Assembly (NCBI GenBank): GCA_963735885.1
Contig: CAVTMP010000004.1
Location: 186,001 to 250,000 of the forward strand
Origin: JBBSBL01 sp963735885
Lineage (GTDB): Bacteria > Actinomycetota > Thermoleophilia > Solirubrobacterales > Solirubrobacteraceae
Direction: 5' to 3'
Length of the DNA stretch: 64,000 nucleotides
The notes under the pieces are model-generated. The model saw only the letters and a list, made by a program, of their open reading frames with translations. It was not told the DNA's origin and did no database searches. The translations under genes were made by a program, and so were the position numbers. This document shows positions 51,555 through 59,942 of the stretch, in pieces; the first letter of the stretch is position 1; each line of letters starts with the position of its first letter.

Positions 51555-52778
51555 ATGCCGACGCTGCGCACCGACGACCTCAACGACCGCCTGCGGGCCG
51601 TGCCCGCGCTGGCCGCGCTGCTGCCGGCGCTGGCCGGCGAGTCGGGCGTGAGCGTCGTCGGCGGTGTCCCGCGCGACCTCCTGCTCGGAGGCGCGCCGCT
51701 GGACGTGGACCTCGTCGTCGAGGGCGACGCCGAGGCGCTCGCGGCGCGCCTGGCCGCCCGCCTGGGCGGCGTGGCCACGCGACACGAGCGCTTCGGGACG
51801 GCGACGATCACCGTCGAGGGCCGGCCCGTCGATCTCGCCCGGGCCCGGGCGGAGACCTACGCCCGCCCGGGGGCGCTCCCCGACGTGCGACCGGCGACGC
51901 TGGCCGAGGACCTGGGTCGCCGCGACTTCACGGTCAACGCCATCGCGCTGGCCCTCGACGCCGATCGCCTCGCGGAGCTCGCCGCCGCGCCCGGGGCGCT
52001 CGAGGACCTCGCGGACGGCCGCCTGCGGGTGCTCCATTCGGCGAGCTTCGGCGACGACCCGACGCGACTGCTGCGCCTCGCCCGCTACGCCGGTCGACTG
52101 CGCTTCGCCGTGGAGCCCGGCACCGAGAGGCTCGCACGCGACGCCGTCCGCTCGGGCGCCCTCGGGACGGTCTCGTCCGGCCGGGTCGGCTCCGAGTACC
52201 GGCTCCTCCTCGCCGAGCCCGACGTCCTCGCGGCGCTCGACCGGGCATCGCGGCTCGGGCTCGTGGACGCGCTGGACGGGGAGTGGGGCTGGGATCGCGC
52301 CGAGGGCGAGCGGGCGCTGGCCCTGCTCCCGGCCGACGGGCGGAAGGACCTCCTGCTCGCGGGAGCCCTCGCCCGCCGCGCCGACCCGGGGCGGCTCGCC
52401 GCGCGCCTCGACGCGCTGGAGTTCGAGCGCGGCGACCGCTCCCGGATCCTCGCCGTGGCCGGCGCCGATGCGCTGGTGGCGCCGCTCGAGGCGGCCGGGC
52501 GCCCGTCCGCGCTGCGGGCGGCCGTCGGCGCGGCCCCGCCCGAGGCGATCGCCCTGGCCGGGGCTCGCGGGGCGGCGGCGCCCGCGCGCCGGTGGCTCGA
52601 CGAGCTCCGTCACGTGGGCCTCGACATCGGGGGAGAGGACCTGACGGCCGCCGGCGTGCCCGAGGGGCCGGCGATCGGGCGCGGGCTCGCGACCGCGCTC
52701 GACCGCCGGCTCGACGGCGAGGCGCCGGACCGGGCGGCGCAGCTCGCGGCCGCGCTGCAGGCGGCGCGGGAGGGCTGA
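51555..52778 (+). CDS. tRNA nucleotidyltransferase/poly(A) polymerase family protein
   Basis: Class II nucleotidyltransferase, 407 residues. The G-[GS] and DxD motifs appear as VVGGVPRDLLLGG and LDVDLVVEG; RRDFTVNAIALALD and FGDDPTRLLRLARYAGRL are the template-like and RNA-binding segments. Probably adds or repairs the tRNA CCA end. The C-terminal part lacks an obvious HD domain. ATG 51555 is preferred over an upstream one at 51513 that overlaps the divergent promoter. Confidence 0.85.
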   Translation: MPTLRTDDLNDRLRAVPALAALLPALAGESGVSVVGGVPRDLLLGGAPLDVDLVVEGDAEALAARLAARLGGVATRHERFGTATITVEGRPVDLARARAETYARPGALPDVRPATLAEDLGRRDFTVNAIALALDADRLAELAAAPGALEDLADGRLRVLHSASFGDDPTRLLRLARYAGRLRFAVEPGTERLARDAVRSGALGTVSSGRVGSEYRLLLAEPDVLAALDRASRLGLVDALDGEWGWDRAEGERALALLPADGRKDLLLAGALARRADPGRLAARLDALEFERGDRSRILAVAGADALVAPLEAAGRPSALRAAVGAAPPEAIALAGARGAAAPARRWLDELRHVGLDIGGEDLTAAGVPEGPAIGRGLATALDRRLDGEAPDRAAQLAAALQAAREG

Positions 52779-52808
52779 ACGCCCGCGGTGGGCGCCGAGA
52801 TCGCCATC

Positions 52809-52814
52809 TAGGAT
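52809..52814 (+). promoter_or_regulatory. -10 element of the lipocalin-like gene
   Basis: TAGGAT ends nine bases before ATG 52824; no Shine-Dalgarno. Confidence 0.5.
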
Positions 52815-52823
52815 GGCCGCGGC

Positions 52824-53840
52824 ATGGCACGCGACCTCAACGCCCAGCGGTGGGCCGGCGATCCGGGCTTCTACGAGGTCTGGTACCTCACGCTGACCGA
52901 TCGCGCCTCCGGGATCGGCGTGTGGATCCGCTACACCCTGCTCGCGCCGTCCTCGGGCGCCCCGGCGACGTGCGCCGTGTGGTTCCTGGCGATGGACCCC
53001 CACGCGCGGGGGCCCCGGGCGCTCGGGCGCAAGCGGACCTTCCCGATCGCCGCGCTGCGCTCCGCGACCGGACCGTTCTCGCTGGAGGTCGACGACGCGG
53101 CGCTGACCGAGCGCGGGATGGCCGGCGCGATCGAGGACGTCGCCTGGGAGCTGCGCTGGGAGCCGGGCGGCGACGGGTACGAGCACGTGCATCCCGCGCT
53201 GGCGCGGGCCCGGATCGCCAAGACCGTGCTGGTGCTGCCCCAGCCCGACCTCGCCGTCGAGGGCACGCTGACCCTGCCCGGCGGCCGCACGATCGCGCTG
53301 GACGGGGCGCGCGGCGGGCAGGCGCACCTGTGGGGCACCAAGCACGCGGCCCGCTGGGCGTGGCTCCACGCCTCCGACCTCGAGGGACTCGACGGCGCGC
53401 CGCGGCCGGGCGCCTTCGTCGACGGCGTCTCCGTCTACGTCCCGCGGCTGGGCCGGGAGGTCGGGCCGAGCACCCCGGTCGTCGGCCGGATCGGCGGCGC
53501 GCCGTGGCGCTCGACCTCGCCGCTGCGCGTGCTCCGCAACCGCAGCCGGTTCGCGCTCACCGGCTGGGCGCTCGACGCGCGCGACGGCGACCGGCGCCTC
53601 GTCGCGGAGGTCGACGCCGACCGCGCCGAGCTGGCCGGCGTCACCTACCACGACCCGGACGGGGAGGAGGCCTACTGCTACAACAGCGAGACGGCGACGC
53701 TCCGCCTCCAGCTCTGGGAGCGTCGTCGCTCCGCGACGACGCCCTGGACGCTGGCCGACACGCTCGTCGCCCCGGGCCGGGCGCACTTCGAATACGCCCA
53801 GCGCACGCCCGTGCCGGGCGTGGAGCTGCTGACCGCGTGA
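52824..53840 (+). CDS. Uncharacterised protein, possibly CrtC/AttH-like lipocalin fold
   Basis: 338 residues, no signal peptide or TM helix. Trp/Tyr-rich beta-strand pattern (GFYEVWYLTLTD, GVWIRYTLLAP, WELRWEP, LWGTKHAARWAWLHAS) resembles the double-lipocalin layout of hydroxyneurosporene synthase/AttH-type proteins, but I recognise no catalytic motif. It is translationally coupled to pgeF by GTGA. The fold call is a guess from strand pattern; the gene itself is well supported by coding composition, start spacing and overlap. Confidence 0.7.
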   Translation: MARDLNAQRWAGDPGFYEVWYLTLTDRASGIGVWIRYTLLAPSSGAPATCAVWFLAMDPHARGPRALGRKRTFPIAALRSATGPFSLEVDDAALTERGMAGAIEDVAWELRWEPGGDGYEHVHPALARARIAKTVLVLPQPDLAVEGTLTLPGGRTIALDGARGGQAHLWGTKHAARWAWLHASDLEGLDGAPRPGAFVDGVSVYVPRLGREVGPSTPVVGRIGGAPWRSTSPLRVLRNRSRFALTGWALDARDGDRRLVAEVDADRAELAGVTYHDPDGEEAYCYNSETATLRLQLWERRRSATTPWTLADTLVAPGRAHFEYAQRTPVPGVELLTA

Positions 53841-54583
53841 CCGTGCGCGCGCCCTTCCGCGCCACGGGCGAGCACCTCGCGGTGGCGCTCCGCGGCGGTG
53901 TTCGCGCGCTCTTCACCTCGCGCCGGGGCGGGGTCTCGGCCCCGCCCTACGACACGCTCAACCTCGGACGGCTGACCGGCGACGACGCCGGCGCGGTGGA
54001 TGCCAACCGTGACCGACTCGCCGCGCTGTGCGGCATCCCGCGCGAGCGCGTCCTCCAGGGCCGCCAGGTCCACGGCACGGCCGTCGCGCGGCCGGGCGCG
54101 CCGCCGCCGGCCGGCGTGGCCCCGGCGCCGGCCGACGGCCAGGCGACGGCGGTGCCCGGGCTCGCCCCGCTGGTCCTCACCGCCGACTGCCTGCCGCTCG
54201 TCCTCGCCGCCGACGGCGCGGTCGCGGTGATCCACGCGGGCTGGCGCGGGCTGGCGGCGGGGATCGTCGAGGAGGGCGTCGCCGCGCTCCGGGCGCTCGG
54301 CGCCGATGGTCCGGCCGAAGCCGCCATCGGGCCCGGCGCCGGCCCGTGCTGCTACGCGGTCGGCGCCGAGGTGCACGCCGCGTTCGCCGCGCGCGGGCAC
54401 GCGTCCGCCTCGCGCCCGGACGGCCACCTCGACCTCAAGGCCGTCGCCGCGGCGGACCTGCGCGAGCACGGCGCGGACGCGGTCCACGACGCGGGCGTCT
54501 GCACGATCTGCGACCCGCGCTGGTTCTCCCACCGCCGCGACGGCACGACCGGCCGACAGGCGGCGCTCGCATGGTTGAGCTGA
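53837..54583 (+). CDS. pgeF: Multicopper polyphenol oxidase-fold protein PgeF/YfiH
   Basis: 248 residues. FTSRRGGVSAPPYDTLNLG, a conserved QVHG (LQGRQVHGTAV), LTADCLPLVLA, VIHAGWRGLAAGIVE and IGPGAGPCCYAVG give the His/Cys metal set of the YfiH family. Family members act as peptidoglycan editing factors or purine nucleoside phosphorylases/deaminases. GTG overlaps the previous stop and its end overlaps yggS by 13 bases. Confidence 0.9.
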   Translation: MTVRAPFRATGEHLAVALRGGVRALFTSRRGGVSAPPYDTLNLGRLTGDDAGAVDANRDRLAALCGIPRERVLQGRQVHGTAVARPGAPPPAGVAPAPADGQATAVPGLAPLVLTADCLPLVLAADGAVAVIHAGWRGLAAGIVEEGVAALRALGADGPAEAAIGPGAGPCCYAVGAEVHAAFAARGHASASRPDGHLDLKAVAAADLREHGADAVHDAGVCTICDPRWFSHRRDGTTGRQAALAWLS

Positions 54584-55233
54584 TCGGCGACCTCGACCCC
54601 GAGCGGGTCCGCGCGACGCTCGCGCGACTGCGCGCGGACATCGACGCGGCGGCCGCGCGGGCCGGGCGCCCCGCGGGGACCGTCGAGATCCTCGCCGCCA
54701 CGAAGTACGTCGCCGCGGAGGGCCTGGGCGCGCTCGCCGCCGCCGGCGTCACGCTGCTCGGAGAGAACCGCGCCCAGGACCTCGCCGCGAAGGCCGCGGC
54801 CTGGCCGGGGCGATTCACCTGGGACTTCATCGGCCACCTCCAGAGCCGCAAGGTCAAGCAGATCCTGCCCCACGTCCGGCTGATCCACTCCGTCGCGTCC
54901 GACTCCGCGCTCGAGCAGCTCGCGCGGCACGGCACGCCCGACACGGAGATCCTGCTCGAGGTCAACGTGGCCGGCGAGGCGGCGAAGAGCGGGATCGACC
55001 CGGCGGAGCTGCCGGCCTTCCTCGAGCGCGCGCCCTGCCGGGTCGGCGGCCTCATGACGATGCCGCCCTTCGCGCCGGACCCGGAGGCGAGCCGACCGCA
55101 CTTCGCCCGCCTGCGCGAGCTCGCCGCCGCGCACGGGCTCGAGCGCCTGTCGATGGGCACGAGCCAGGACTACGCGGTGGCCGCGGAGGAGGGCGCGACG
55201 ATCGTCCGATTGGGGTCGGTCCTCTACGCCTGA
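54571..55233 (+). CDS. PLP homeostasis protein, YggS family
   Basis: Alanine-racemase-like TIM barrel without the second domain, 220 residues. PLP lysine in EILAATKYV, then LLGENRAQDLAAKA, WDFIGHLQSRKVKQIL, LLEVNVAGEAAKSGI and GLMTMPPF, ending SMGTSQDYAVAAEEGATIVRLGS. All are YggS signatures. pgeF-yggS-sepF-proC-yggT is the conserved division-cluster order. Confidence 0.94.
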   Translation: MVELIGDLDPERVRATLARLRADIDAAAARAGRPAGTVEILAATKYVAAEGLGALAAAGVTLLGENRAQDLAAKAAAWPGRFTWDFIGHLQSRKVKQILPHVRLIHSVASDSALEQLARHGTPDTEILLEVNVAGEAAKSGIDPAELPAFLERAPCRVGGLMTMPPFAPDPEASRPHFARLRELAAAHGLERLSMGTSQDYAVAAEEGATIVRLGSVLYA

Positions 55234-55258
55234 GCACGGCGCGTCCCGGAAGGGCGCA

Positions 55259-55264
55259 TAATGT
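55259..55264 (+). promoter_or_regulatory. Possible -10 element of sepF
   Basis: TAATGT lies 44 bases before the preferred sepF ATG at 55309. It overlaps an upstream in-frame ATG at 55261, which argues against that earlier start. Confidence 0.4.
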
Positions 55265-55308
55265 CGCAAGCAGGGATTCTCCACGCGCTCCCGAATCCCG
55301 AATCCGCC

Positions 55309-55866
55309 ATGGCCTTCCGTGACACCTGGCATCGCGCGCTCGTCTACTTCGGCCTCGCCGAGGATCGCGACGCCTACGAGGAGGGCCCCGACCTCCCCGA
55401 GCCCGAGGCCCAGCTCGAGGATCGCTACCGCGAGCGCCCGAACGTGCGGCGCCTCTCCGCCCGGCGACGTCGCGACGAGATCGACGACATCTTCGCCGAC
55501 GACGCCGAGACGGAGCGCCGGACCAACGTGCTTCGGCCGGTCGGCGGCGGCGGCGGATCGGGCGGGCGGTCCAACGGGCGCGGCGGCGACGTGCGCGTCC
55601 ACCTCGTGATCCCCAAGAGCTTCAACGACGCGCAGGACGTGGCCGACAAGTTCAAGGAGTCGATTCCGGTGATCCTCAACCTGCAGGGCGCGGACACCGA
55701 CCTCTCCAAGCGGCTGATCGACTTCTCCAGCGGCCTGACCTACGCGCTCGACGGCGGCATGCAGCGGATCGCCGACAAGGTCTTCCTCCTCACGCCGAAC
55801 AACGTCGAGGTCTCCGCCGAGGAGCGCGCGCGGCTCATCGAGAAGGGCTTCTTCAACCAGTCGTGA
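55309..55866 (+). CDS. sepF: Cell division protein SepF
   Basis: FtsZ membrane-anchor protein, 185 residues from ATG 55309. AFRDTWHRALVYFGLAED is the amphipathic membrane-binding helix, followed by an acidic/basic linker and a Gly-rich run (about 80-95). The C-terminal SepF domain reads VRVHLVIPKSFNDAQDVADKFKE and QRIADKVFLLTPNNVEVSAEE. The earlier ATG (55261) would put 16 residues before the membrane helix and destroy its anchor position. Confidence 0.92.
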   Translation: MAFRDTWHRALVYFGLAEDRDAYEEGPDLPEPEAQLEDRYRERPNVRRLSARRRRDEIDDIFADDAETERRTNVLRPVGGGGGSGGRSNGRGGDVRVHLVIPKSFNDAQDVADKFKESIPVILNLQGADTDLSKRLIDFSSGLTYALDGGMQRIADKVFLLTPNNVEVSAEERARLIEKGFFNQS

Positions 55867-55932
55867 GCGCCCCCGGGCGTGCCCGCCCGGGTGGTCGTCT
55901 CGCCTCGCCCGGGCCGCGCCCGCCGGACCATC

Positions 55933-55938
55933 TAGCCT
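55933..55938 (+). promoter_or_regulatory. -10 element of proC
   Basis: TAGCCT ends eight bases before GTG 55947; leaderless spacing. Confidence 0.55.
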
Positions 55939-55946
55939 TCCCGCTC

Positions 55947-56705
55947 GTGCGGGTGGGCCTCATCGGAGCCGGGAACATGGCCAGCGCCCTCGCGCGCGGC
56001 TGGGGCGAGCCGGTGCTCGTGGCCGACGCCCTCCCCGCCCGGGCCGAGGCGCTGGTCGCGGAGGTCGGCGGGGAGTCGCCGGGCGGCAACGCCGAGGTCT
56101 TCGCCCGCGCGGAGGTGGTCGTGCTCTGCCACAAGCCGGCCCAGCTCGCCGAGGTCGCCGCCGAGGCCGAGGGGACGTCGACCCCGATCGTGTCGATCCT
56201 CGGGTCGGTGCCGCGCGCGGAGGTCGCCGCGGCGTACCCGGCCGCCCCGGTGTTCCGCGTGCTGCCGAACCTCCCGGTCGAGGTGCGTCGCGGGGTGCTG
56301 TGCTGGGTCCCCGACCCGAACGCCGAGGCGTCCGTCCTCGCGGAGATCGAAGCTCTCTTCGCGCGCCTCGGGCGGGTCGTCCCGCTCGAGGAGAGGCTGA
56401 TCGAGGCGGCGATGGCGCTGACCAGCAACGCCCCCGCCTTCGTGGCCCTGGTCGTCGAGGCGATGGTCGACGCGGGGGTGCGCCACGGCGTCCCGGCCGA
56501 GCGGGCGTCCGAGATGGCCGTCGAGGCGGTCGCCGGGACGGCCGAGCTGCTCGCGGCCCGCGGCGGGGACACCCTCGGGGTGCGGCGCGCCGTGACCTCG
56601 CCCGGCGGGTCCACGGCGCGGGGACTGGCCGCGCTCGAGGCCGGCGGGGTGCGCGACGCCTTCGCCGCGGCCTTCGACGCGATCGTGGGCGGAGCCGGAA
56701 GGTGA
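55947..56705 (+). CDS. proC: Pyrroline-5-carboxylate reductase
   Basis: Final step of proline synthesis, 252 residues. Dinucleotide motif VGLIGAGNMASALARG directly at the N-terminus, CHKPAQLAEVA, and the C-terminal ProC signature ALTSNAPAFVALVVEAMVDAG...AVTSPGGST. GTG 55947 is fixed by the promoter and by the glycine motif; the longer frame upstream is noncoding-like. Overlaps yggT by GTGA. Confidence 0.93.
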   Translation: MRVGLIGAGNMASALARGWGEPVLVADALPARAEALVAEVGGESPGGNAEVFARAEVVVLCHKPAQLAEVAAEAEGTSTPIVSILGSVPRAEVAAAYPAAPVFRVLPNLPVEVRRGVLCWVPDPNAEASVLAEIEALFARLGRVVPLEERLIEAAMALTSNAPAFVALVVEAMVDAGVRHGVPAERASEMAVEAVAGTAELLAARGGDTLGVRRAVTSPGGSTARGLAALEAGGVRDAFAAAFDAIVGGAGR

Positions 56706-57010
56706 GCCCGCTGCCGACGGCCACGGTCCGCGAGGACATCGCGGGCTACGTCGACGCCCTCGTGCTCGTCTACACGATCCTCATCTTCGCCTACATCGTG
56801 TCGACCTGGGTGCTGGCCGCCGGCGCGCGCGTGCCCTACAACCGCGGCGTCGACTGGGTCCTGACCTTCCTGCGCGACGTCGTCGAGCCCTATCTGCGGC
56901 TCTTCCGCCGCTTCATCCCGCCGCTCGGGCCGCTCGACCTCAGCCCGATCGTCGCGATCATCGTCCTGCAGGTCGTGGGCCGGCTCGTCGTCGGCCTCAT
57001 CGCCGGCTGA
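56702..57010 (+). CDS. YggT family membrane protein
   Basis: 102 residues with two hydrophobic segments (ALVLVYTILIFAYIVSTWVL and SPIVAIIVLQVVGRLVVGLI) flanking the conserved VVEPYLRLFRRFIPPLGPLDLSP. This is the YggT signature. In this conserved cluster it is thought to act in cell envelope or division; exact role unknown. Confidence 0.9.
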   Translation: MSPLPTATVREDIAGYVDALVLVYTILIFAYIVSTWVLAAGARVPYNRGVDWVLTFLRDVVEPYLRLFRRFIPPLGPLDLSPIVAIIVLQVVGRLVVGLIAG

Positions 57011-57011
57011 G

Positions 57012-57473
57012 ATGACCGCCGGGGCGGCCGCCTGGGCCCGCGCGGGGCTGCTGGCCGCGGCGATCGTGGCCGCCGATCAGGCGAGCAAGCACGCCGTCGA
57101 GTCCCAGATCCGGCTCGGCGACCGGCACGACGGGGTGGCGTTCGTCGACCTCGTCCACGTCCGCAACGACGGGGTCGCCTTCGGCCTGCTGCGCGGCGGC
57201 GGCACCGCCCTCGTGGTCGCGCTCACGGCGGCCGCCCTGCTGGCCGTCCTGGCCTGGTTCGCCCGCAACCCGGGCCGCTCGCTGGCGTGGCTGCCGACCG
57301 GCCTGCTCGTCGGCGGCGCGATCGGGAACCTCCTCGACCGCATCCGGCAGGGGTCGGTGACCGACTTCCTGAAGGTCCCGCACTGGCCGGCCTTCAACCT
57401 CGCGGACACCGCGATCACGCTCGGGGTGATCGCGCTCGTCCTCGTGCTGGAGACCCGCACGGCGCGGACGTGA
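57012..57473 (+). CDS. lspA: Lipoprotein signal peptidase
   Basis: Membrane aspartyl protease that removes signal peptides of lipoproteins such as the PotD encoded in this window. 153 residues, four TM helices. Catalytic Asp residues lie in NLLDRIRQGSVTDFL and FNLADTAITLG; VRNDGVAFGLL is the other conserved block. ATG is one base after the yggT stop. Confidence 0.94.
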   Translation: MTAGAAAWARAGLLAAAIVAADQASKHAVESQIRLGDRHDGVAFVDLVHVRNDGVAFGLLRGGGTALVVALTAAALLAVLAWFARNPGRSLAWLPTGLLVGGAIGNLLDRIRQGSVTDFLKVPHWPAFNLADTAITLGVIALVLVLETRTART

Positions 57474-58378
57474 GCGCCCACGGCCCGCTCGCGCTCGAGG
57501 TCGGCCCCGAGGCGGCCGGCGAGCGCCTCGACCGGTTCCTCGCCGAGCGTCTCGGCTCGCGCTCGCGCGCCCAGCGCCTGATCGCCGCGGGCCGGGTCAC
57601 GGTCGACGGCCGCCCACGAGCCAAGCGCCACCTCGTCGCCGCCGGGCAGCGGGTCGAGGTGGCCGCGCAGGACGCGGGCGAGGAGGGGGCGCCGGCCGGG
57701 CCCGCGCCGTTCCGCATCGCCTACGAGGACGCGCGCCTGCTCGTGGTCGACAAGCCCGCGGGGGTCGTGGTGCACCCCGGGCGCGGGCACCGCGAGGGGA
57801 CCCTGGCCCAGGCGCTGGGCGGCGTGGCCGGCGGTGGCCCGGCGGAACGCGCCGGGATCGTGCATCGGCTCGACAAGGACACCTCGGGGCTGCTCGTCGT
57901 CGCCCGGGACGAGGCGACGCTCCGCGCGCTCCAGCGCCTCCTCGCCGAGCGGCGCGTCCGGCGCGAGTACCTCGCCCTGGTGGCGGGTCGTCCGGACGCC
58001 CGCAGCGGGACGATCGACGCGCCGCTGGGCCGCGACCGCCGGCGCCGCACGCGCGTCTCGGTGGACAGCGACGTGGCACGGCCGGCGGTGACGCACTTCT
58101 CGACCGAGGCGGCCCTGCCGGACACCACCCTGCTGCGCGTCGTGCTGGAGACCGGGCGGACCCATCAGATCAGGGCGCACCTGCAGGCCATCGGCCACCC
58201 GGTGGCGGGCGACCCGGAGTACGGCGTGCCCGGGGCGCTGGGCCTGCGGCGGCAGTTCCTGCACGCCGCGCGCCTCGCGTTCGACCACCCGGACGGCGAG
58301 GGCCGCGTCGACGTCGCCTCGCCGCTGCCGGACGACCTCGTCGCGGCGCTCGAGGCGGCCCGCGCGGTCGAGGGATGA
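57470..58378 (+). CDS. 23S rRNA pseudouridine synthase, RluD/RluA family
   Basis: 302 residues: N-terminal S4 domain (GERLDRFLAERLGSRSRAQRLI) and RluA-type catalytic domain with the nucleophile Asp in GIVHRLDKDTSGLLVVA; YLALVAG and ETGRTHQIRAHL are also conserved. GTG overlaps the lspA stop, the common lspA-rluD pairing. Confidence 0.93.
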   Translation: MSAHGPLALEVGPEAAGERLDRFLAERLGSRSRAQRLIAAGRVTVDGRPRAKRHLVAAGQRVEVAAQDAGEEGAPAGPAPFRIAYEDARLLVVDKPAGVVVHPGRGHREGTLAQALGGVAGGGPAERAGIVHRLDKDTSGLLVVARDEATLRALQRLLAERRVRREYLALVAGRPDARSGTIDAPLGRDRRRRTRVSVDSDVARPAVTHFSTEAALPDTTLLRVVLETGRTHQIRAHLQAIGHPVAGDPEYGVPGALGLRRQFLHAARLAFDHPDGEGRVDVASPLPDDLVAALEAARAVEG

Positions 58379-58463
58379 CGCCCACGCCGACAAACGTCCA
58401 TGCGGCCACCATCCTCACCGGATCTTCACGTCGGGTTGAGGTCCGCCGTCAACAGTTCGGGAC

Positions 58464-58670
58464 ATGCTCCTCACGCGTCTGCCTCCCGGCCCCGCCGATC
58501 CGCTCCGCTCCGAGGTGGCCGCCCTCGCCGACGCCGGGGCGAGCTTGCCGGACATCGAACGCGAAGTCGTGCGCCCCGCGGCGCTCGACGAGGATCGCCG
58601 CTCGGCGCTCTGGCTCTACGCGTGGCACCACGTCGAGGCCGACGCCGTCGCGCGGCCTCGCGCCGCCTGA
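58464..58670 (+). CDS. Small hypothetical protein (68 residues)
   Basis: ATG-initiated ORF in a 500-base gap before rpsB. The middle SLPDIEREVVRPAALDED and the end ALWLYAWHHVEA look like a folded helical protein rather than GC noise, and amino-acid balance is normal. I do not recognise the family for certain. No Shine-Dalgarno is visible; promoter unclear. No other gene is supported in 58379-58743. Confidence 0.55.
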   Translation: MLLTRLPPGPADPLRSEVAALADAGASLPDIEREVVRPAALDEDRRSALWLYAWHHVEADAVARPRAA

Positions 58671-58743
58671 CCCGGACGGCGTCCGGGCTCGCCGCCTCCG
58701 CCGCCCGAGCCGCGACGACGACGCCCGGCCGGCCGGGGTCTCC

Positions 58744-58877
58744 TACACTGGCGTACTTCACCCCCCCGATCCCGTTCGGGGACGGGACGCGGCCCTGTCC
58801 GGCCCCGCCGATGCGGCGCCGGATCCGCGCACCCGCCGAGCGGGCAGTAGGCACCACCACAACCAAGGGAGCAGGCA
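58744..58877 (+). promoter_or_regulatory. rpsB promoter and 5' leader
   Basis: TACACT at 58744-58749 would start a leader of about 120 bases. It contains TCCCGT-tcgggg-ACGGGA near 58780 and ends in AAGGGAGCAGGCA before the GTG. A long leader is unusual here and is a candidate for S2 autoregulation, which is known for rpsB-tsf operons in other bacteria. Confidence 0.5.
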
Positions 58878-59942
58878 GTGGCCCGCGTAGGCATCAAGGA
58901 CCTGCTGGAGGCCGGAGTCCACTTCGGCCACCAGACCCGGCGCTGGAACCCGAAGATGCGCCGCTACATCTTCGGCGAGCGCGACGGGATCTACATCATC
59001 GACCTCCTCCAGACCGAGGAGCTCCTCGCCAGGGCCCAGGCCTTCGCCGACACGCTCGCCCACCGCGGCGGGACGGTCCTGTTCGTCGGGACCAAGAAGC
59101 AGGCGCGCGACGGCATCAAGGAGATCGCCGAGGCGGCGGACATGCCCTACGTCAACCACCGCTGGCTGGGCGGCCTGCTGACGAACTTCCACACCATCAG
59201 CCGGCGGATCAAGCGGCTGCACGACCTCGAGCGCTACGAGACCGAGGGCCAGCTCGCGCTCCTGCCGACGCGTGAGCGGATGGCCGCCCAGGCCGACCTC
59301 GCGAAGCTGCGGGCGAACCTCGGCGGGGTGAAGAACATGCAGCGCGTGCCCGACGCGGTCTTCATCTGCGACATCAAGACCGAGGCCATCGCCGTCGCCG
59401 AGGCGCGGCGCCTGCGCATCCCGATCATCGGCCTCGTCGATACGAACTGCAACCCCGACGGGATCGACTACATCGTCCCCGGCAACGACGACGCGATCCG
59501 ATCGTGCGGCGTGGTGACGAAGGCGATCGGCGACGTCGTCTCGGCCGGACACGCGGTGTTCCGCGCCGAGGAGGAGAAGGCGCGCCAGGAGGCCGAGGAG
59601 AAGGCGCGGCGCGAGGCCGAGGAGAAGGCGCGGCGCGAGGCCGAGGAGCAGGCCCGCCGCGAGGCGGAGGAGGCCGCGGCCGCCGCCGCCGCGCAGGAGG
59701 CGGCCGCTCAGGCCGCGGCTCCGGCGGCCGCGGCTCCCGCGCCCGCCGCTCCGGCGGCGGCCCCGCCGGCGGCCGCTCCGCCGGCCCCGCCCACCGAGGC
59801 CGCCCCCGCCGCCCCGCCCGCTGAGGCCGCGCCGGCCGCCCCGCCGGCCGAGGCCGCGCCCGCCGCCCCGCCGGCCGAGGCCGCGCCCGCCGAGGAGGCG
59901 CCCCCCGCCCCCGCCGCGACCCCGGAGGACACGCCCGCATGA
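58878..59942 (+). CDS. rpsB: Ribosomal protein S2 with long C-terminal extension
   Basis: Small-subunit protein. The first 230 residues are canonical: LLEAGVHFGHQTRRWNPKM, FVGTKKQARDGIKE, NHRWLGGLLTNFHTI, PDAVFICDIKTEAIAVAEA and GLVDTNCNPDGIDYIVPGNDDA. They are followed by about 120 extra residues: a charged helix of repeated KARREAEE units, then an Ala/Pro tail with repeats of EAAPAAPPA. Total 354 residues versus about 250 usual. The GTG start has a good Shine-Dalgarno. The stop overlaps tsf (ATGA). Confidence 0.95.
   Translation: MARVGIKDLLEAGVHFGHQTRRWNPKMRRYIFGERDGIYIIDLLQTEELLARAQAFADTLAHRGGTVLFVGTKKQARDGIKEIAEAADMPYVNHRWLGGLLTNFHTISRRIKRLHDLERYETEGQLALLPTRERMAAQADLAKLRANLGGVKNMQRVPDAVFICDIKTEAIAVAEARRLRIPIIGLVDTNCNPDGIDYIVPGNDDAIRSCGVVTKAIGDVVSAGHAVFRAEEEKARQEAEEKARREAEEKARREAEEQARREAEEAAAAAAAQEAAAQAAAPAAAAPAPAAPAAAPPAAAPPAPPTEAAPAAPPAEAAPAAPPAEAAPAAPPAEAAPAEEAPPAPAATPEDTPA
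59568..59935 (+). repeat. In-frame repeats encoding the S2 tail
   Basis: At 59568-59665 a 24-base unit (GAGGAGAAGGCGCGGCGCGAGGCC-like) recurs about four times. From about 59800 to 59890 a unit encoding EAAPAAPPA recurs three times. Repeats keep the reading frame, so length changes would be tolerated. Confidence 0.75.

Noticed and set aside
50997..53786. Minus-strand ORF of about 930 codons
   Set aside because: Antisense to the nucleotidyltransferase and lipocalin-like genes; composition typical of shadow frames.
59568..59935. Tandem repeats as a CRISPR-like or mobile repeat
   Set aside because: They are in frame inside rpsB and encode its charged and Ala/Pro tail; no spacers.
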